Positions 1 through 9,447 are shown, counted from the first letter of the stretch. The stretch: 64,000 nt of DNA from Blautia sp. OF03-15BH (GCF_003463065.1 NZ_QSCM01000009.1:453-64452), one strand, 5' to 3'. Numbers and translations are program-made. Notes: generated from the letters alone by a model not told the origin.

Positions 1-980
1 CCTTTATCATTGCATTTGTATTCAAGCTGTTTTCTAAACAAAAAAAATCCTTGTTCCTGTACTGCTTTGGATAAATGTCTATTTTTCATCATTCCGCTGA
101 CATTCAGATCTTCTATACAAATAAATCTTGGCTTTCGATTTACGATCTCAGATATGGTCTGATTCAAATAGTTTTTACGGATGTTTGTTAATCTGTGATT
201 TCGTTTTAATAAAAGTTTTTCCTTTTTGATTACATTATTTGTTTTACAGTAACTTTCTCCTTTCTTATTTTTCTCGTAAGAACGAGAGATACTACGCTGT
301 AATCTACGTTTCTGTTTTTCTAGTTTCTTTACTTTCTGACTCTTATTGATGTTCTTATACTTAACGGCATCAGAGCAGACAGCTAAGTCTTTAATTCCTA
401 AGTCTATGCCAACTCCATCATCATTAAGTGTTTCCTTGCAGTTAGGAAATTCTACACATACACTGATCCACCAGTTCCATCCATCAAAGGATATTCTCGG
501 ATTCATATATTTAACATCTGTTGGAATACGTCCATGTTCTGCAAGTCTTACCCAATTCTTTTTTTGCTTATTTGCTTTCCTGCTGGAAGAAAAACCTTCA
601 AGCTTAACGTGGGTATTACTGAATTGTATCTTAACGTTGTCCTGATAGAACTTCGGCATTGATCTCTTTCTGGACTTGAATCTTGGGAATTTTTGCAAAC
701 CCTTGAAAAAGTTCTTATACGCAGTACAGGCATCTTTGATTGCCTGTTTGGTTACATTATTTGAAATATTTAATAACCATGCGTATTCATCAGAATGTCT
801 AAGCTTTGTAAATTCTTTTCTGAGTTCTGAATCTGAAATGAATTTGCCACCTTTTTCGTAGCTTTCTTTTTCCCTGACCAAAGCCCAGTTATAAGCAAAT
901 CTTGAAGCTCCTGCGTACTGAAACATCTTAGTTTTCTGTACGTTGTTTGGTATCAACATTACTTTTATGGCTTTTACCAT
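1..980 (-). CDS. tnpB: TnpB RNA-guided endonuclease of IS607, 3' end missing
   Basis: Open reading frame from an ATG at 980 running off the left edge (326 codons visible). The N-terminal part carries the TnpB-type segment RFAYNWAL. A RuvC-like motif GVGIDLGIKDLAV lies at about residues 190-200 with its first catalytic Asp. A second motif, ICIEDLNVSGM, lies at about residue 288 with the catalytic Glu. It is followed by the typical RHLSKAVQEQGF segment. The third catalytic Asp and the zinc-finger cysteines would be beyond the edge. The start lies 53 bases inside the tnpA reading frame. TnpB proteins are transposon-encoded nucleases guided by an RNA from the element end. No stop codon interrupts the visible part, so it may be intact. 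Confidence 0.9.
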   Translation of the reverse strand, partial: MVKAIKVMLIPNNVQKTKMFQYAGASRFAYNWALVREKESYEKGGKFISDSELRKEFTKLRHSDEYAWLLNISNNVTKQAIKDACTAYKNFFKGLQKFPRFKSRKRSMPKFYQDNVKIQFSNTHVKLEGFSSSRKANKQKKNWVRLAEHGRIPTDVKYMNPRISFDGWNWWISVCVEFPNCKETLNDDGVGIDLGIKDLAVCSDAVKYKNINKSQKVKKLEKQKRRLQRSISRSYEKNKKGESYCKTNNVIKKEKLLLKRNHRLTNIRKNYLNQTISEIVNRKPRFICIEDLNVSGMMKNRHLSKAVQEQGFFLFRKQLEYKCNDK

Positions 981-1587
981 CTGTTTCCTCCTGTATCAAT
1001 TCTCGGATAAGTTTCTTAGCTTTGTTCGCTCGTTTTCCTTGTAATTTGCAACTGAATACTGTGATTATTTGAACCAGATCTTCAACAAGTTCCTGCTGTT
1101 CAGATTTTTCAGTATTATCAATAATCTCAATCTCACAATTATAAAGTGAAGCGATATATTCTATCAACTCAAAACCAAATCGCAATAGCCTATCTTTATA
1201 TAAAACAACAACCTTTTCAACCTGATTTTGAGAGATTCGTCTGATCAATTCCTGAAGCCCTTTTTTCTTATAATTAATCCCAGAACCGATATCACTTATT
1301 ATCTCAAACGGCTGCCCTTTTGCTAGAAGATATGTCTTGACATGATCAATCTGTCGTTCCAAATCATCTTTTTGTTTATGGCTGGAAACGCGACAATATC
1401 CAATTGTAATGCGATTTTTAGGCTTTACATTTATTACTTGGTTGAGTTGCTCATCGGAATAATATCTATAGCCACTTACTGTAGTATGATGCGGATGAAG
1501 TTTTCCATTGGCATCCCAATTTCGTAATGTCTGAGCAGATACGCCTATAATTTTTGAAAATTCATGTATAGAATAATATTTACTCAA
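928..1587 (-). CDS. tnpA: IS607-type serine recombinase TnpA
   Basis: A 219-residue transposase of the small serine recombinase family. Residues about 5-45 form a MerR-like helix-turn-helix (IIGVSAQTLRNWDANGKL). The recombinase domain follows with GYCRVSSHKQKDDLERQ, whose first Ser (about residue 68) is the expected nucleophile. I place the start at the TTG at 1587, because AAAGGAG lies 8 bases upstream. An ATG at 1605 would put that Shine-Dalgarno sequence inside the gene. The 3' end overlaps tnpB. Length and domain order match known IS607 TnpA proteins. Confidence 0.9.
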   Translation of the reverse strand: MSKYYSIHEFSKIIGVSAQTLRNWDANGKLHPHHTTVSGYRYYSDEQLNQVINVKPKNRITIGYCRVSSHKQKDDLERQIDHVKTYLLAKGQPFEIISDIGSGINYKKKGLQELIRRISQNQVEKVVVLYKDRLLRFGFELIEYIASLYNCEIEIIDNTEKSEQQELVEDLVQIITVFSCKLQGKRANKAKKLIRELIQEETDGKSHKSNVDTKQRTEN

Positions 1588-1748
1588 AGTATCAACTCCT
1601 TTCAATAATATTCTACTCTAATATCTTATAAAACTCAACACCGGCTTATATAATTTTATAATTTATATTTAACTGTTAACAACCTCCTATCTGTCACTCA
1701 AGTAAAAGCGATTCCCTTTTTCAATATTATAACACACAACGTCAAAAC

Positions 1749-2267
1749 CTACATCTGCGACTGATCCACGGCAAATTTGTTCAGGCATCCAATGAAAAAA
1801 TCGACGACAGGTGATTTTTTGGAATCCCTCCATAGTGCTATTTGTGTGATTTGATTCTGGGTAATCGGCTCAATGGGCAAGTCAGCATATTCCATCACAA
1901 CCGGGGCGCAACGAAGAAGCACCATCCGTGCATTATAATGAGTTTTTTCCGATACAGCTGTATTCTCCGGTAAAAAAATTATGTCCAGTTTGTGTGTTTC
2001 CAGTTCTCTGCACAGTTCACTTTCTTCTCCGCTAAAAATATGGATAGAGACATCTGGATGCTGTTTTCCGTAAGTTTCGAGAACATCTGAGAGGCTACCT
2101 GCCATTAATGGGTTGGAAAAACCAATTCTCAAGCTGCTTTCGCTGTAAGTCAGAGCATGTTCCTGCTCATTCCAATTGCTTTCCAGAAAAGCATCCAGTT
2201 TTTTCATCAGAAAATACCCAAAAATAAATATAGCTGATGTACTTACAAGTAAAATAACATCCTGCAT
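1749..2267 (-). CDS. Membrane-anchored LysR-type substrate-binding domain protein
   Basis: A 172-residue protein with one predicted N-terminal membrane segment (VILLVSTSAIFIFGYFLM). It is followed by about 110 residues that resemble the co-inducer-binding domain of LysR regulators (LRIGFSNPLMAGSL, then DIIFLPENTA). The winged-helix DNA-binding domain is absent. The start is the ATG at 2267, preceded by GGGGGGT 5 bases upstream; a TTG at 2282 is less likely. It is the last gene of the potassium-uptake operon, 36 bases after the KtrA-like gene. It could sense a small ligand at the membrane and influence the transporters, but that is inference. LysR effector domains normally sit in cytoplasmic regulators, so the architecture is unusual. 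Confidence 0.6.
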   Translation of the reverse strand: MQDVILLVSTSAIFIFGYFLMKKLDAFLESNWNEQEHALTYSESSLRIGFSNPLMAGSLSDVLETYGKQHPDVSIHIFSGEESELCRELETHKLDIIFLPENTAVSEKTHYNARMVLLRCAPVVMEYADLPIEPITQNQITQIALWRDSKKSPVVDFFIGCLNKFAVDQSQM

Positions 2268-2303
2268 GAATTCACCCCCCAATTCCTTTGATTTTTCTTA
2301 AAA

Positions 2304-2951
2304 TCAAGTATGAAAGCACTTTTGCAAATTTCTGTTACTTCCCAACACCAACATGGTATCTCCTGCTTTCAGCACTGTGTCTGAAGAAATAGATAACTCC
2401 AGCTTGCCGCTTTTCTTGATTCCCATAATGTTAATGTTGAATTTTTTACGAATATCGAGCTTTCCAATCGAATGGTCCGCCCAATCTTTTGGAACGGGAA
2501 TCTCAAACATGGCATGATTTTCATCCAGTTCTATGTAATCGAGAATATGGTCCACACTGTAACGGATCGCTGTCCACTTTGCAAGCTGTTTTTCCGGGTA
2601 GACTACCTCATTTGCACCGTTACGCAGCAAAAATTTTTCCTGAACATCGGTTGCAGCTCTGGAAACTACAAACCTCGCTCCTAATTCACTGAGCAGAGAA
2701 GTTGTTTCCAACGAACTTTGAAAATTGTTGCCGATGGCCACAATGCATACATCATAATTTCGAACACCGAGAGATTCCAAGAAATCGGCATTCGTACTAT
2801 CTCCAATCTGTGCGTTGGTAACAATGGGCAGAACAGCCTCTACACGTTCCTCCGAAGTATCTACCGCCATCACTTGATGGCCCAAATGATTCAAGTGCAG
2901 GGCAATATGCTTTCCAAATCGCCCCAGACCAATTAAAAGAATTGATTTCAT
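2304..2951 (-). CDS. KtrA/TrkA-type potassium channel regulatory subunit
   Basis: A 215-residue cytoplasmic RCK protein. The N-terminal Rossmann fold has the nucleotide-binding motif GLGRFG at residues 8-13, an acidic VDTSEE end to the second strand and GDSTNAD further on. The C-terminal RCK_C domain covers roughly residues 130-215. In Ktr systems this subunit forms a ring that gates the membrane subunit in response to ATP/ADP or cyclic di-AMP. It lies 10 bases downstream of the KtrB/TrkH-like gene, so the pair is almost certainly co-transcribed. Length is normal for KtrA/KtrC. Confidence 0.9.
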   Translation of the reverse strand: MKSILLIGLGRFGKHIALHLNHLGHQVMAVDTSEERVEAVLPIVTNAQIGDSTNADFLESLGVRNYDVCIVAIGNNFQSSLETTSLLSELGARFVVSRAATDVQEKFLLRNGANEVVYPEKQLAKWTAIRYSVDHILDYIELDENHAMFEIPVPKDWADHSIGKLDIRKKFNINIMGIKKSGKLELSISSDTVLKAGDTMLVLGSNRNLQKCFHT

Positions 2952-2961
2952 AATGTCTCCT

Positions 2962-4293
2962 TTATCCTACTGTTATTTTTTCCTTTGGTAGTTTTGATAC
3001 TTTCTTTTGCACACCGGATAAGGCCGCAAAAATCAATGTAAGGCCACCGACTCGTCCAAAAAACATCAGCAGAATCAAAACAACCCGTGAGAGCAGATTC
3101 AGTTCCGGAGTAATCCCCAGGGACAGGCCGACTGTGCCAACAGCCGAGGCTGTTTCAAAAAGGCAGGTAAGCATGGGAAGTCCTTCGGAAACGCTGATGA
3201 TAAGGCCACCGGTACAACATAGCGTGATATACATAAGCGAAATTGTCGCTGCGTTTTTTACGACATCATCATCGATACGACGTCCAAAGAGGTTTGCATT
3301 TTCTCTACGCCGAAAGGTGGAAATTGCGGTAGTAAGCAAAACAGCAATGGTTGTTGTTTTCAAACCGCCTGCGGTAGACCCGGGGCTACCGCCGATCAGC
3401 ATCAGCGCAATGGTGATAAATTGTCCTGCCTCACTTAAATCCGTTAATTCCACCGTATTAAAACCCGCCGTTCGTGGTGTCACGGCTTGAAAAAGAGAAG
3501 ATAAAAGCCGTTCCTTTCGCGTGAGATCATCAAACTCAAAAAAATAAAAGTACATTGCCGGAGCGATCAATAAAACCGCTGTGGTACAAAGAATCACCTT
3601 GCTCTGCATCCGGTATTTGCGCAAATGCAATCGATTTGTCCGAATATCATCCCAAGTCAGAAAGCCGATGCCGCCAAACACAATTAAGAACATAATAGTA
3701 AAGTTTATGACTGGATTTGCTGCATAGCTGGTCAGGGAGGAAAAGGGAGTGCGCACACCCAATAGATCAAAGCCTGCGTTACAAAAAGCGGACACGGAAT
3801 GAAACAGTGCCATCCAAAGTCCCTTTTTCCCGAAATCACGGCAAAACACCGGTGCCATCACGGCTGCACACAGCAGTTCCATCACCAATGTCACCCTGAC
3901 GATAAAGCCAGTCAGGCGAACGATTCCTCCTACCTTTGGCGCTGAAATCGCCTCCTGCATGGTACTGCGCTGCATCAAAGAAATCTTCCGCCCGGAAATC
4001 ATTGCAAAGGATGCGGCTACGGTAATAACCCCCATGCCTCCAATCTGAATCAGCAGTAAAATGACAAACTGGCCGAAGGCCGACCAGTATGTTGCCGTAT
4101 CATGTATAATGAGTCCGGTTACACAGACTGCTGAAGTAGAAGTAAACAATGCCTCCGAGAAAGGCGTTGCCAATCCGCTGCGACTGGAAAACGGTAGCAT
4201 TAAAAGGAAAGTACCAAAAAGAATCACCCCGGAAAAACCGAGGATGATAATTTGAAACGAAGTCAACTTCCTTTTTAACAACACTGCCCTCAT
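2962..4293 (-). CDS. KtrB/TrkH-type potassium transporter, membrane subunit
   Basis: A 443-residue polytopic membrane protein with the four pore-loop (M1-P-M2) repeats of the Trk/Ktr/HKT superfamily. Selectivity-loop segments visible are TSTSAVCVTGLI, VSAFCNAGFDL, AVTPRTAGFNT and ASAVGTVGLSLG. Each contains the conserved glycine that lines the potassium filter. The basic C-terminal tail is typical. It imports potassium, usually with sodium, and is gated by the RCK subunit encoded just downstream. About 200 bases separate it from kdpC upstream, so it could be transcribed with kdp or from its own promoter. Confidence 0.9.
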   Translation of the reverse strand: MRAVLLKRKLTSFQIIILGFSGVILFGTFLLMLPFSSRSGLATPFSEALFTSTSAVCVTGLIIHDTATYWSAFGQFVILLLIQIGGMGVITVAASFAMISGRKISLMQRSTMQEAISAPKVGGIVRLTGFIVRVTLVMELLCAAVMAPVFCRDFGKKGLWMALFHSVSAFCNAGFDLLGVRTPFSSLTSYAANPVINFTIMFLIVFGGIGFLTWDDIRTNRLHLRKYRMQSKVILCTTAVLLIAPAMYFYFFEFDDLTRKERLLSSLFQAVTPRTAGFNTVELTDLSEAGQFITIALMLIGGSPGSTAGGLKTTTIAVLLTTAISTFRRRENANLFGRRIDDDVVKNAATISLMYITLCCTGGLIISVSEGLPMLTCLFETASAVGTVGLSLGITPELNLLSRVVLILLMFFGRVGGLTLIFAALSGVQKKVSKLPKEKITVG

Positions 4294-4499
4294 AACTGCA
4301 ATCCTCCTTTATACCCCTTTATGTGTCCTTAATCATAAATCAAAAGGAGTAAAGAAGGTAAAAGAGAATGCGTATCTGTATTAAGACCGTCTAAAGATGC
4401 AGGACTTATTCTTTTTATCACGAACTTGCGCCAGAAATTCAATCAGCCGTTTCCTTGTCAGAATCCTGCATAAGACATCACAATTTTTGCTATGTTCAT

Positions 4500-5108
4500 T
4501 TATTCATCCAGGATACCATCCAGCATCAGATTGACTTCCAGCACATTGACGGTCTCTTCACCAAAGATGCCAAGGAATCGTCCGTCGGTGCATTTTCGGA
4601 TGATCTTGCGTACTTCATCATCGGTCATATCATTCGCTTTTGCAACACGTGCTACCTGATACTCCGCTGCCGCCGGGGAAATATGGGGATCAAGCCCACT
4701 GCCGGAACAAGTAACAAGATCCACCGGAACAGCTGTTTCATCCATATCCGGGTCGGCAGCCCGGAGCTTTTCCACCCGCTCTGCCACGAGCTGTGCATAC
4801 TCCTCGCTTGCCGGAGAGATGTTAGATGGGGCGGCATACATCAGCGCCTTTCCGTTTTCATCTGTATAGGTAGAAACATCGATATTCATAATGCGCCCCC
4901 ACATATGGGACTCATCCGTATATTGCTGCCCCAGCAACTCACAGCCGTATTTTTTCCCATCTACTTCAATGATACTTCCATTGGCATTATCCGAGAAAAT
5001 AAGCTGAGCAATTCCTGTGACAACACCCGTATAGATCACGCCGCACAGCAGAGTAAAGATTAAAAAGATCATACCTGCCTTTGGTAATACACTTTTTATT
5101 GTTTTCAT
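4500..5108 (-). CDS. kdpC: Potassium-transporting ATPase subunit C
   Basis: A 202-residue protein with one N-terminal membrane span (about residues 10-32) and an extracytoplasmic domain. The conserved CSGSGLDPHISPAAAEYQ segment at about residues 154-171 is diagnostic for KdpC, as is the final VNVLEVNLMLD. KdpC stabilises the KdpA-KdpB complex and assists ATP binding. It starts 14 bases after kdpB ends. Length is normal for the family. Confidence 0.95.
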   Translation of the reverse strand: MKTIKSVLPKAGMIFLIFTLLCGVIYTGVVTGIAQLIFSDNANGSIIEVDGKKYGCELLGQQYTDESHMWGRIMNIDVSTYTDENGKALMYAAPSNISPASEEYAQLVAERVEKLRAADPDMDETAVPVDLVTCSGSGLDPHISPAAAEYQVARVAKANDMTDDEVRKIIRKCTDGRFLGIFGEETVNVLEVNLMLDGILDE

Positions 5109-5122
5109 GATATATCCTCTCC

Positions 5123-7192
5123 TTATACCAGGCCGGTGAACACCAGCAGAACATCAATCAGTTTCACAAAGATAAAGGGAGCCGCCAGACCGCCCAGACC
5201 ATAAACAAGCAGGTTCCGTGACAGCAGCTTTCCGGCAGCAACTTCACGATATTTCACACCTTTCAGTGCCAATGGAATAAGCGCAATAATGATGAGTGCA
5301 TTATAAATAATCGCAGAGAGGACAGCACTTTGCGGGGAATGCAGCCCCATAATATTCAGAGCAGACAGTCCCGGATAAAGTCCCATAAACAGTGCCGGAA
5401 TAATGGCAAAGTATTTTGCCACATCGTTGGCAATGGAGAAGGTAGTCAGGCTGCCTCGTGTCATCAAAAGCTGTTTGCCGATGCGCACAATGTCGATCAG
5501 TTTTGTGGGTGAAGAGTCCAAATCCACCATGTTACCTGCTTCTTTTGCTGCTTGTGTGCCGCTGTTCATTGTAACTGCAACATCTGCTTGTGCCAAAGCC
5601 GGAGCGTCGTTGGTGCCGTCGCCTGTCATGGCGACCAAATGACCCTTGGCCTGAAAATCACGAATCATTGCCAGCTTTCCTTCCGGCGTTGCTTCCGCAA
5701 GGAAGTCATCCACACCGGCCTCGGCAGCAATGGCCGCAGCAGTAATCGGATTGTCACCGGTGATCATAATGGTCTTGATGCCCATTTTCCGCAGATCTGA
5801 GAATTTCTCCTTCACACCCTGCTTGATAATATCCTTCAAATAGATAACGCCGAGAATCTTGTGGTTCTTAGCCACAACCAGAGGTGTGCCACCCTTGGAC
5901 GCAATAGACTTGACAACTCGATCACAGTCTGGAGAATACATTCCGCCTGCATGGGTCACATAACTCTGCATGGCATCTGCTGCGCCTTTTCGGATTTCGT
6001 TGCCGTCAAAGTCGACGCCGCTCATACGAGTCACGGCAGTAAATGGGACAAAGTGCATATTCTTGTCCTGAAGGCTTCTGCCACGAATTCCAAACTGCTC
6101 CTTTGCCAGCACAACAACGCTTCTGCCCTCGGGGGTTTCATCGGCCAGAGAAGAAAACTGAGCGGCGTCCGCCAGTTCCTGAATATCAACACCATCTACC
6201 GGAATGAACTCCGATGCCTGTCGATTGCCCAGGGTGATTGTTCCGGTTTTGTCAAGCATCAGAATGTCTACATCACCGGCGGCTTCAATGGCACGTCCAC
6301 TCATGGCCAGAACATTTGCCTGGTTCAGTCTGGACATACCGGCAATACCGATGGCAGAAAGCAAGGCACCAATGGTAGTAGGAGCAAGGCATACCAGCAG
6401 CGCTACCAAAGTTGTTACAGAGGTTGGATTCTCAATTCCCGCCAGCTTTGCAGAAAAAATGGAATAAGTGTAGAGGGAGACTGTCACCAAGATAAAGATA
6501 ATGGACAAGGCTACCAGAAAAATCTGCAAAGCAATTTCGTTGGGCGTCTTCTTCCGGGCAGCACCTTCTACCATCGCAATCATCTTGTCCAGAAAGCTTT
6601 CTCCGGCTTCGTTGGTCACTCTGACAACAATCCAGTCCGACAGTACAGTGGTGCCGCCGGTTACAGCGCTGCGGTCGCCGCCTGCCTCACGAATTACAGG
6701 AGCGGATTCGCCGGTGATGGCGCTTTCATCCACAGATGCCGCACCTTCTATGACTTCGCCGTCTGCCGGAATCTGCTCTCCTGCTTTGACAATCACCAGT
6801 TCCCCTTTTTTCAGTAGGGCGGATGGAACCACAGTCACGCTGTCCTTCTGCGATACGGAGGGAATTTTATGTGCGTCCACATCCTTTCGGGATGCCCGGA
6901 GAGAATCTGCCTGTGCTTTACCACGACCTTCTGCAATGGCCTCGGCAAAGTTGGCAAATAGCACGGTAAACCAAAGAATAATGGCAATCGCCAGTGTATA
7001 TCCGCTTGGAGCGTCTTTTAACCCGAACAGGGATACCACCCAAAGGATACTGGTCAAGATTGCAGACACAAAAACCAGAAACATGACCGGGTTTTTTGCC
7101 TGTGTTTTCGGACTTAATTTCGCAAAAGAATCTTTCATTGCCCTGCCGAGCATTTTCCGGTCGGCAAAAGCACTTTTCTGTTTTGTACGCAT
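5123..7192 (-). CDS. kdpB: Potassium-transporting P-type ATPase, catalytic subunit B
   Basis: A 689-residue P-type ATPase. The actuator motif TGES is at residues 160-163. The phosphorylation motif DKTGT has its Asp at residue 314. The hinge motif GDGTNDAP follows, and membrane helices are present at both ends as expected for the IA class. KdpB hydrolyses ATP to drive high-affinity potassium import through KdpA. It is encoded 15 bases downstream of kdpA. No key residue is missing, so the pump should be functional. No kdpD or kdpE sensor genes are in the window. Confidence 0.97.
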   Translation of the reverse strand: MRTKQKSAFADRKMLGRAMKDSFAKLSPKTQAKNPVMFLVFVSAILTSILWVVSLFGLKDAPSGYTLAIAIILWFTVLFANFAEAIAEGRGKAQADSLRASRKDVDAHKIPSVSQKDSVTVVPSALLKKGELVIVKAGEQIPADGEVIEGAASVDESAITGESAPVIREAGGDRSAVTGGTTVLSDWIVVRVTNEAGESFLDKMIAMVEGAARKKTPNEIALQIFLVALSIIFILVTVSLYTYSIFSAKLAGIENPTSVTTLVALLVCLAPTTIGALLSAIGIAGMSRLNQANVLAMSGRAIEAAGDVDILMLDKTGTITLGNRQASEFIPVDGVDIQELADAAQFSSLADETPEGRSVVVLAKEQFGIRGRSLQDKNMHFVPFTAVTRMSGVDFDGNEIRKGAADAMQSYVTHAGGMYSPDCDRVVKSIASKGGTPLVVAKNHKILGVIYLKDIIKQGVKEKFSDLRKMGIKTIMITGDNPITAAAIAAEAGVDDFLAEATPEGKLAMIRDFQAKGHLVAMTGDGTNDAPALAQADVAVTMNSGTQAAKEAGNMVDLDSSPTKLIDIVRIGKQLLMTRGSLTTFSIANDVAKYFAIIPALFMGLYPGLSALNIMGLHSPQSAVLSAIIYNALIIIALIPLALKGVKYREVAAGKLLSRNLLVYGLGGLAAPFIFVKLIDVLLVFTGLV

Positions 7193-7207
7193 ATCTGTAA
7201 ACCTCCT

Positions 7208-9022
7208 TTATGCAATGCTGCCAAAGAACTCAGCAAGTGGACCAAGGGCAAGCGCCGGGAAGAAGCTCAGTGCACCGATCAGCAATACCACAACAATCAG
7301 CAGGAAAACAAACATTCCATTTGTGGTAGACAAGGTGCCCGCAGTCGTGGCAATTTTCTTTTTCCCAGCCAGGCTGCCTGCAATTGCAAGTGTGCCGATG
7401 ATGGGCAGGAACCGGGCAAAGAGCATCACCAATCCCAGGCTTACATTCAGAAATACGGTATTCGCATTGAAACCGGCAAAGGCAGAGCCGTTATTGCCGC
7501 CACAGGATGAGTAGGCATACAGCATTTCAGAGAAACCGTGGGCACCGCCGTTATGCAGGCTATCCATGACAGAGGGTACTACAGCGGCAAGGCCGCTGCC
7601 GACCAGAATTGCAATGGGTGTTGCAAGGCAAACCAGTACCGACCATTTCATCTCATAAGGCTCAATTTTCTTTCCAAGGAATTCCGGAGTGCGGCCTACC
7701 ATCAGGCCAGCAATAAACACCGCCAGAATGGCAAAAGCAAGCATACCGTAAAGACCGCAGCCCACGCCGCCGAAAATAACCTCGCCGAGCTGCATCAGCA
7801 GCATAGTCACCATACCGGCAAGCGGCGTGTAGCTGTCATGCATGGAATTTACAGAGCCGTTAGAAGCTGCTGTGGTGAAGGCTGCCCAGGTAGAGGACGC
7901 TGCAATGCCGAAGCGAGTCTCCTTGCCCTCCATATTGCCGCCTGCCTGTTCTGCCATTGACATATTGACTGCGCCGTTTTGTGCAAGCTGGGATGTTCCA
8001 ACCTGTTCAGTAACGGCGATGCAGCTCAAGGCAACAACCAGACAGAGAAACATTGCCATAAAGATTGCAATACCCTGCCTCTTGTTCTTTACCGCAGAAC
8101 CGAATGTGAAACACAGTGCCGCCGGAATCAGCAGAATGGAAATCATTTCGATCAGATTGGTAAAGGCATTGGAATTTTCCAAAGGATGTGCGGAGTTGAC
8201 GCCCATATAACCGCCGCCGTTGGTGCCGGTCTGTTTGATTGCGACCTGGCTGGCCGCAGGACCCATCGGTACGAACTGCTCGGTGACGATCTGTGCATTC
8301 GAAACGATTTCGCCATCTACAGTGACGGTTTCGGTGTCTAAGTCAATTACCGCATCCTCAAGGATTTCGCCTTCTGCACTGACGGCAATCGGTTCTACAA
8401 GGGATACTGTTTCTGCACTTTTCAGGTTCTGAATCACGCCGCCGCCTACCAGCAGCAGAGAAATGACCAGATTCAGCGGGAGTAGGATGTGAACCACAAT
8501 GCGGGTCAAGTCCACCCAAAAGCTTCCCAACCCGGAGGATTTCACCTTGATAAAGCCACGGGTCAACGCAAATAGAACGGCGATACCTGTGGCTGCGGAA
8601 ACAAAGTTCTGAACAGTCAGACCTAAAGCCTGAGTGAGATAACTCAATGTGGATTCACCGGAATATGCCTGCCAGTTTGTATTGGTAATGAAACTTGCAG
8701 AAGTGTTAAATGCCAAATCCCATTTCACACCGGAAAGATTCTGCGGGTTTCCGGGAAGAACTCCCTGCAGAAGTTGAAGCAGGAACAGAAAAACAAGCCC
8801 GATACCGGAAAAAATCATTACACTTACCGCATATTTTTTCCATGTCATCTGTTCTTCTCTGTCTACACGCATAACCTTGTAAATCAGGTTTTCGCACGGT
8901 GTCAGAACTTTGGACAAAAAAGTTTTCTCGCCGCTCATGACGTTTTTTATGTATGCGCCCAGCGGAATTGCCAAAACAACCAGAATGGCAAGGTATAAAA
9001 CATACTGAATCATGGTGCTCAT
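7208..9022 (-). CDS. kdpA: Potassium-transporting ATPase subunit A
   Basis: A 604-residue polytopic membrane protein, the potassium channel-like subunit of the Kdp pump. Filter loops typical of KdpA are visible: FNTSASFITNTNWQ, GTNGGGYMGVNSAHP, GIAASSTWAAFTTAASNGSV and SCGGNNGSAFAG. An extra loop of about 70 residues between membrane segments (about residues 195-265) is rich in acidic residues and valine. Some clostridial KdpA proteins have a longer loop here. The start codon overlaps the stop of kdpF in ATGA, showing translational coupling. Confidence 0.96.
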   Translation of the reverse strand: MSTMIQYVLYLAILVVLAIPLGAYIKNVMSGEKTFLSKVLTPCENLIYKVMRVDREEQMTWKKYAVSVMIFSGIGLVFLFLLQLLQGVLPGNPQNLSGVKWDLAFNTSASFITNTNWQAYSGESTLSYLTQALGLTVQNFVSAATGIAVLFALTRGFIKVKSSGLGSFWVDLTRIVVHILLPLNLVISLLLVGGGVIQNLKSAETVSLVEPIAVSAEGEILEDAVIDLDTETVTVDGEIVSNAQIVTEQFVPMGPAASQVAIKQTGTNGGGYMGVNSAHPLENSNAFTNLIEMISILLIPAALCFTFGSAVKNKRQGIAIFMAMFLCLVVALSCIAVTEQVGTSQLAQNGAVNMSMAEQAGGNMEGKETRFGIAASSTWAAFTTAASNGSVNSMHDSYTPLAGMVTMLLMQLGEVIFGGVGCGLYGMLAFAILAVFIAGLMVGRTPEFLGKKIEPYEMKWSVLVCLATPIAILVGSGLAAVVPSVMDSLHNGGAHGFSEMLYAYSSCGGNNGSAFAGFNANTVFLNVSLGLVMLFARFLPIIGTLAIAGSLAGKKKIATTAGTLSTTNGMFVFLLIVVVLLIGALSFFPALALGPLAEFFGSIA

Positions 9023-9111
9023 GCCTGATCATCTCCCTTCATTAAAATATAGACATACCACAGCAGCATTGCTGCCGCACATACACCTATGAGTGCAATT
9101 AGCATTTGCAT
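9019..9111 (-). CDS. kdpF: Potassium-transporting ATPase small subunit F
   Basis: A 30-residue hydrophobic peptide (begins MQMLIALIGVCAAAMLL) directly upstream of kdpA and overlapping it by 4 bases. It is preceded by AAGGAGG at a good distance. One membrane helix followed by a short KGDDQA tail fits KdpF, the peptide that stabilises the KdpABC complex and is often missed by annotation because of its size. Identification rests on position, length and hydrophobicity, since KdpF sequences are poorly conserved. Confidence 0.88.
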   Translation of the reverse strand: MQMLIALIGVCAAAMLLWYVYILMKGDDQA

Positions 9112-9209
9112 AAGATTTATCCTCCTTTTTTGCTGTCCCCAATATCATAAAACCTTTCCTCTAAAAATGGCATTAGTCATCTTTTGTGCGTTTAAAGATG
9201 AAATAAAAA

Positions 9210-9401
9210 TTACAACCAACCCAAAAGCCATGCCATAGGAAAGGTGATAACGATCGTACTGATACAGACACACGCCAAAACCAGTAAGGGCATTCCAACA
9301 AAGATGGAGATGAAGCCAAGTAGCGGATGATGCCAAATAAAGCGCTCCGCTTTTGCGTCAAATCTCTGTTCAAATCTTCTCGCCGCATTTGTAATGCTCA
9401 T
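9210..9401 (-). CDS. Small membrane protein at head of the kdp operon
   Basis: A 63-residue protein starting MSITNAARRFEQRFDAKAE, with an amphipathic basic N-terminus followed by two hydrophobic stretches that could form one or two membrane spans. A GAGGTG ribosome binding site precedes the ATG at 9401. It ends about 100 bases before kdpF on the same strand and is the first gene after the presumed kdp promoter. I do not recognise a family. A small accessory or regulatory peptide of the Kdp system is possible, but that is inferred from position only. Confidence 0.55.
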   Translation of the reverse strand: MSITNAARRFEQRFDAKAERFIWHHPLLGFISIFVGMPLLVLACVCISTIVITFPMAWLLGWL

Positions 9402-9447
9402 AATTGTTCACCTCATTTCTTTCTTGCAAGGCCATAATACCGCTTAA

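Larger units (their letters stand above)
1..1587 (-). mobile_element. IS607-family insertion sequence, right part cut by window edge
   Basis: A serine-recombinase tnpA is followed on the same strand by an overlapping tnpB, the arrangement that defines IS607-type elements. The tnpB end and the element terminus lie beyond position 1, so neither the far end nor any guide RNA at the tnpB 3' end can be seen. IS607 elements make no clear inverted repeats or target duplications, so I cannot place the tnpA-side end exactly; it should lie between about 1590 and 1740. Confidence 0.85.

Noticed and set aside
4294..4499. Short minus-strand frame after kdpC reading RKRLIEFLAQVRDKK
   Set aside because: It has no start codon or ribosome binding site, is under 45 codons, and cannot be tied to KdpD or any family.
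5861..6817. 318-codon open frame on the plus strand
   Set aside because: Antisense of kdpB, whose motifs are unambiguous.
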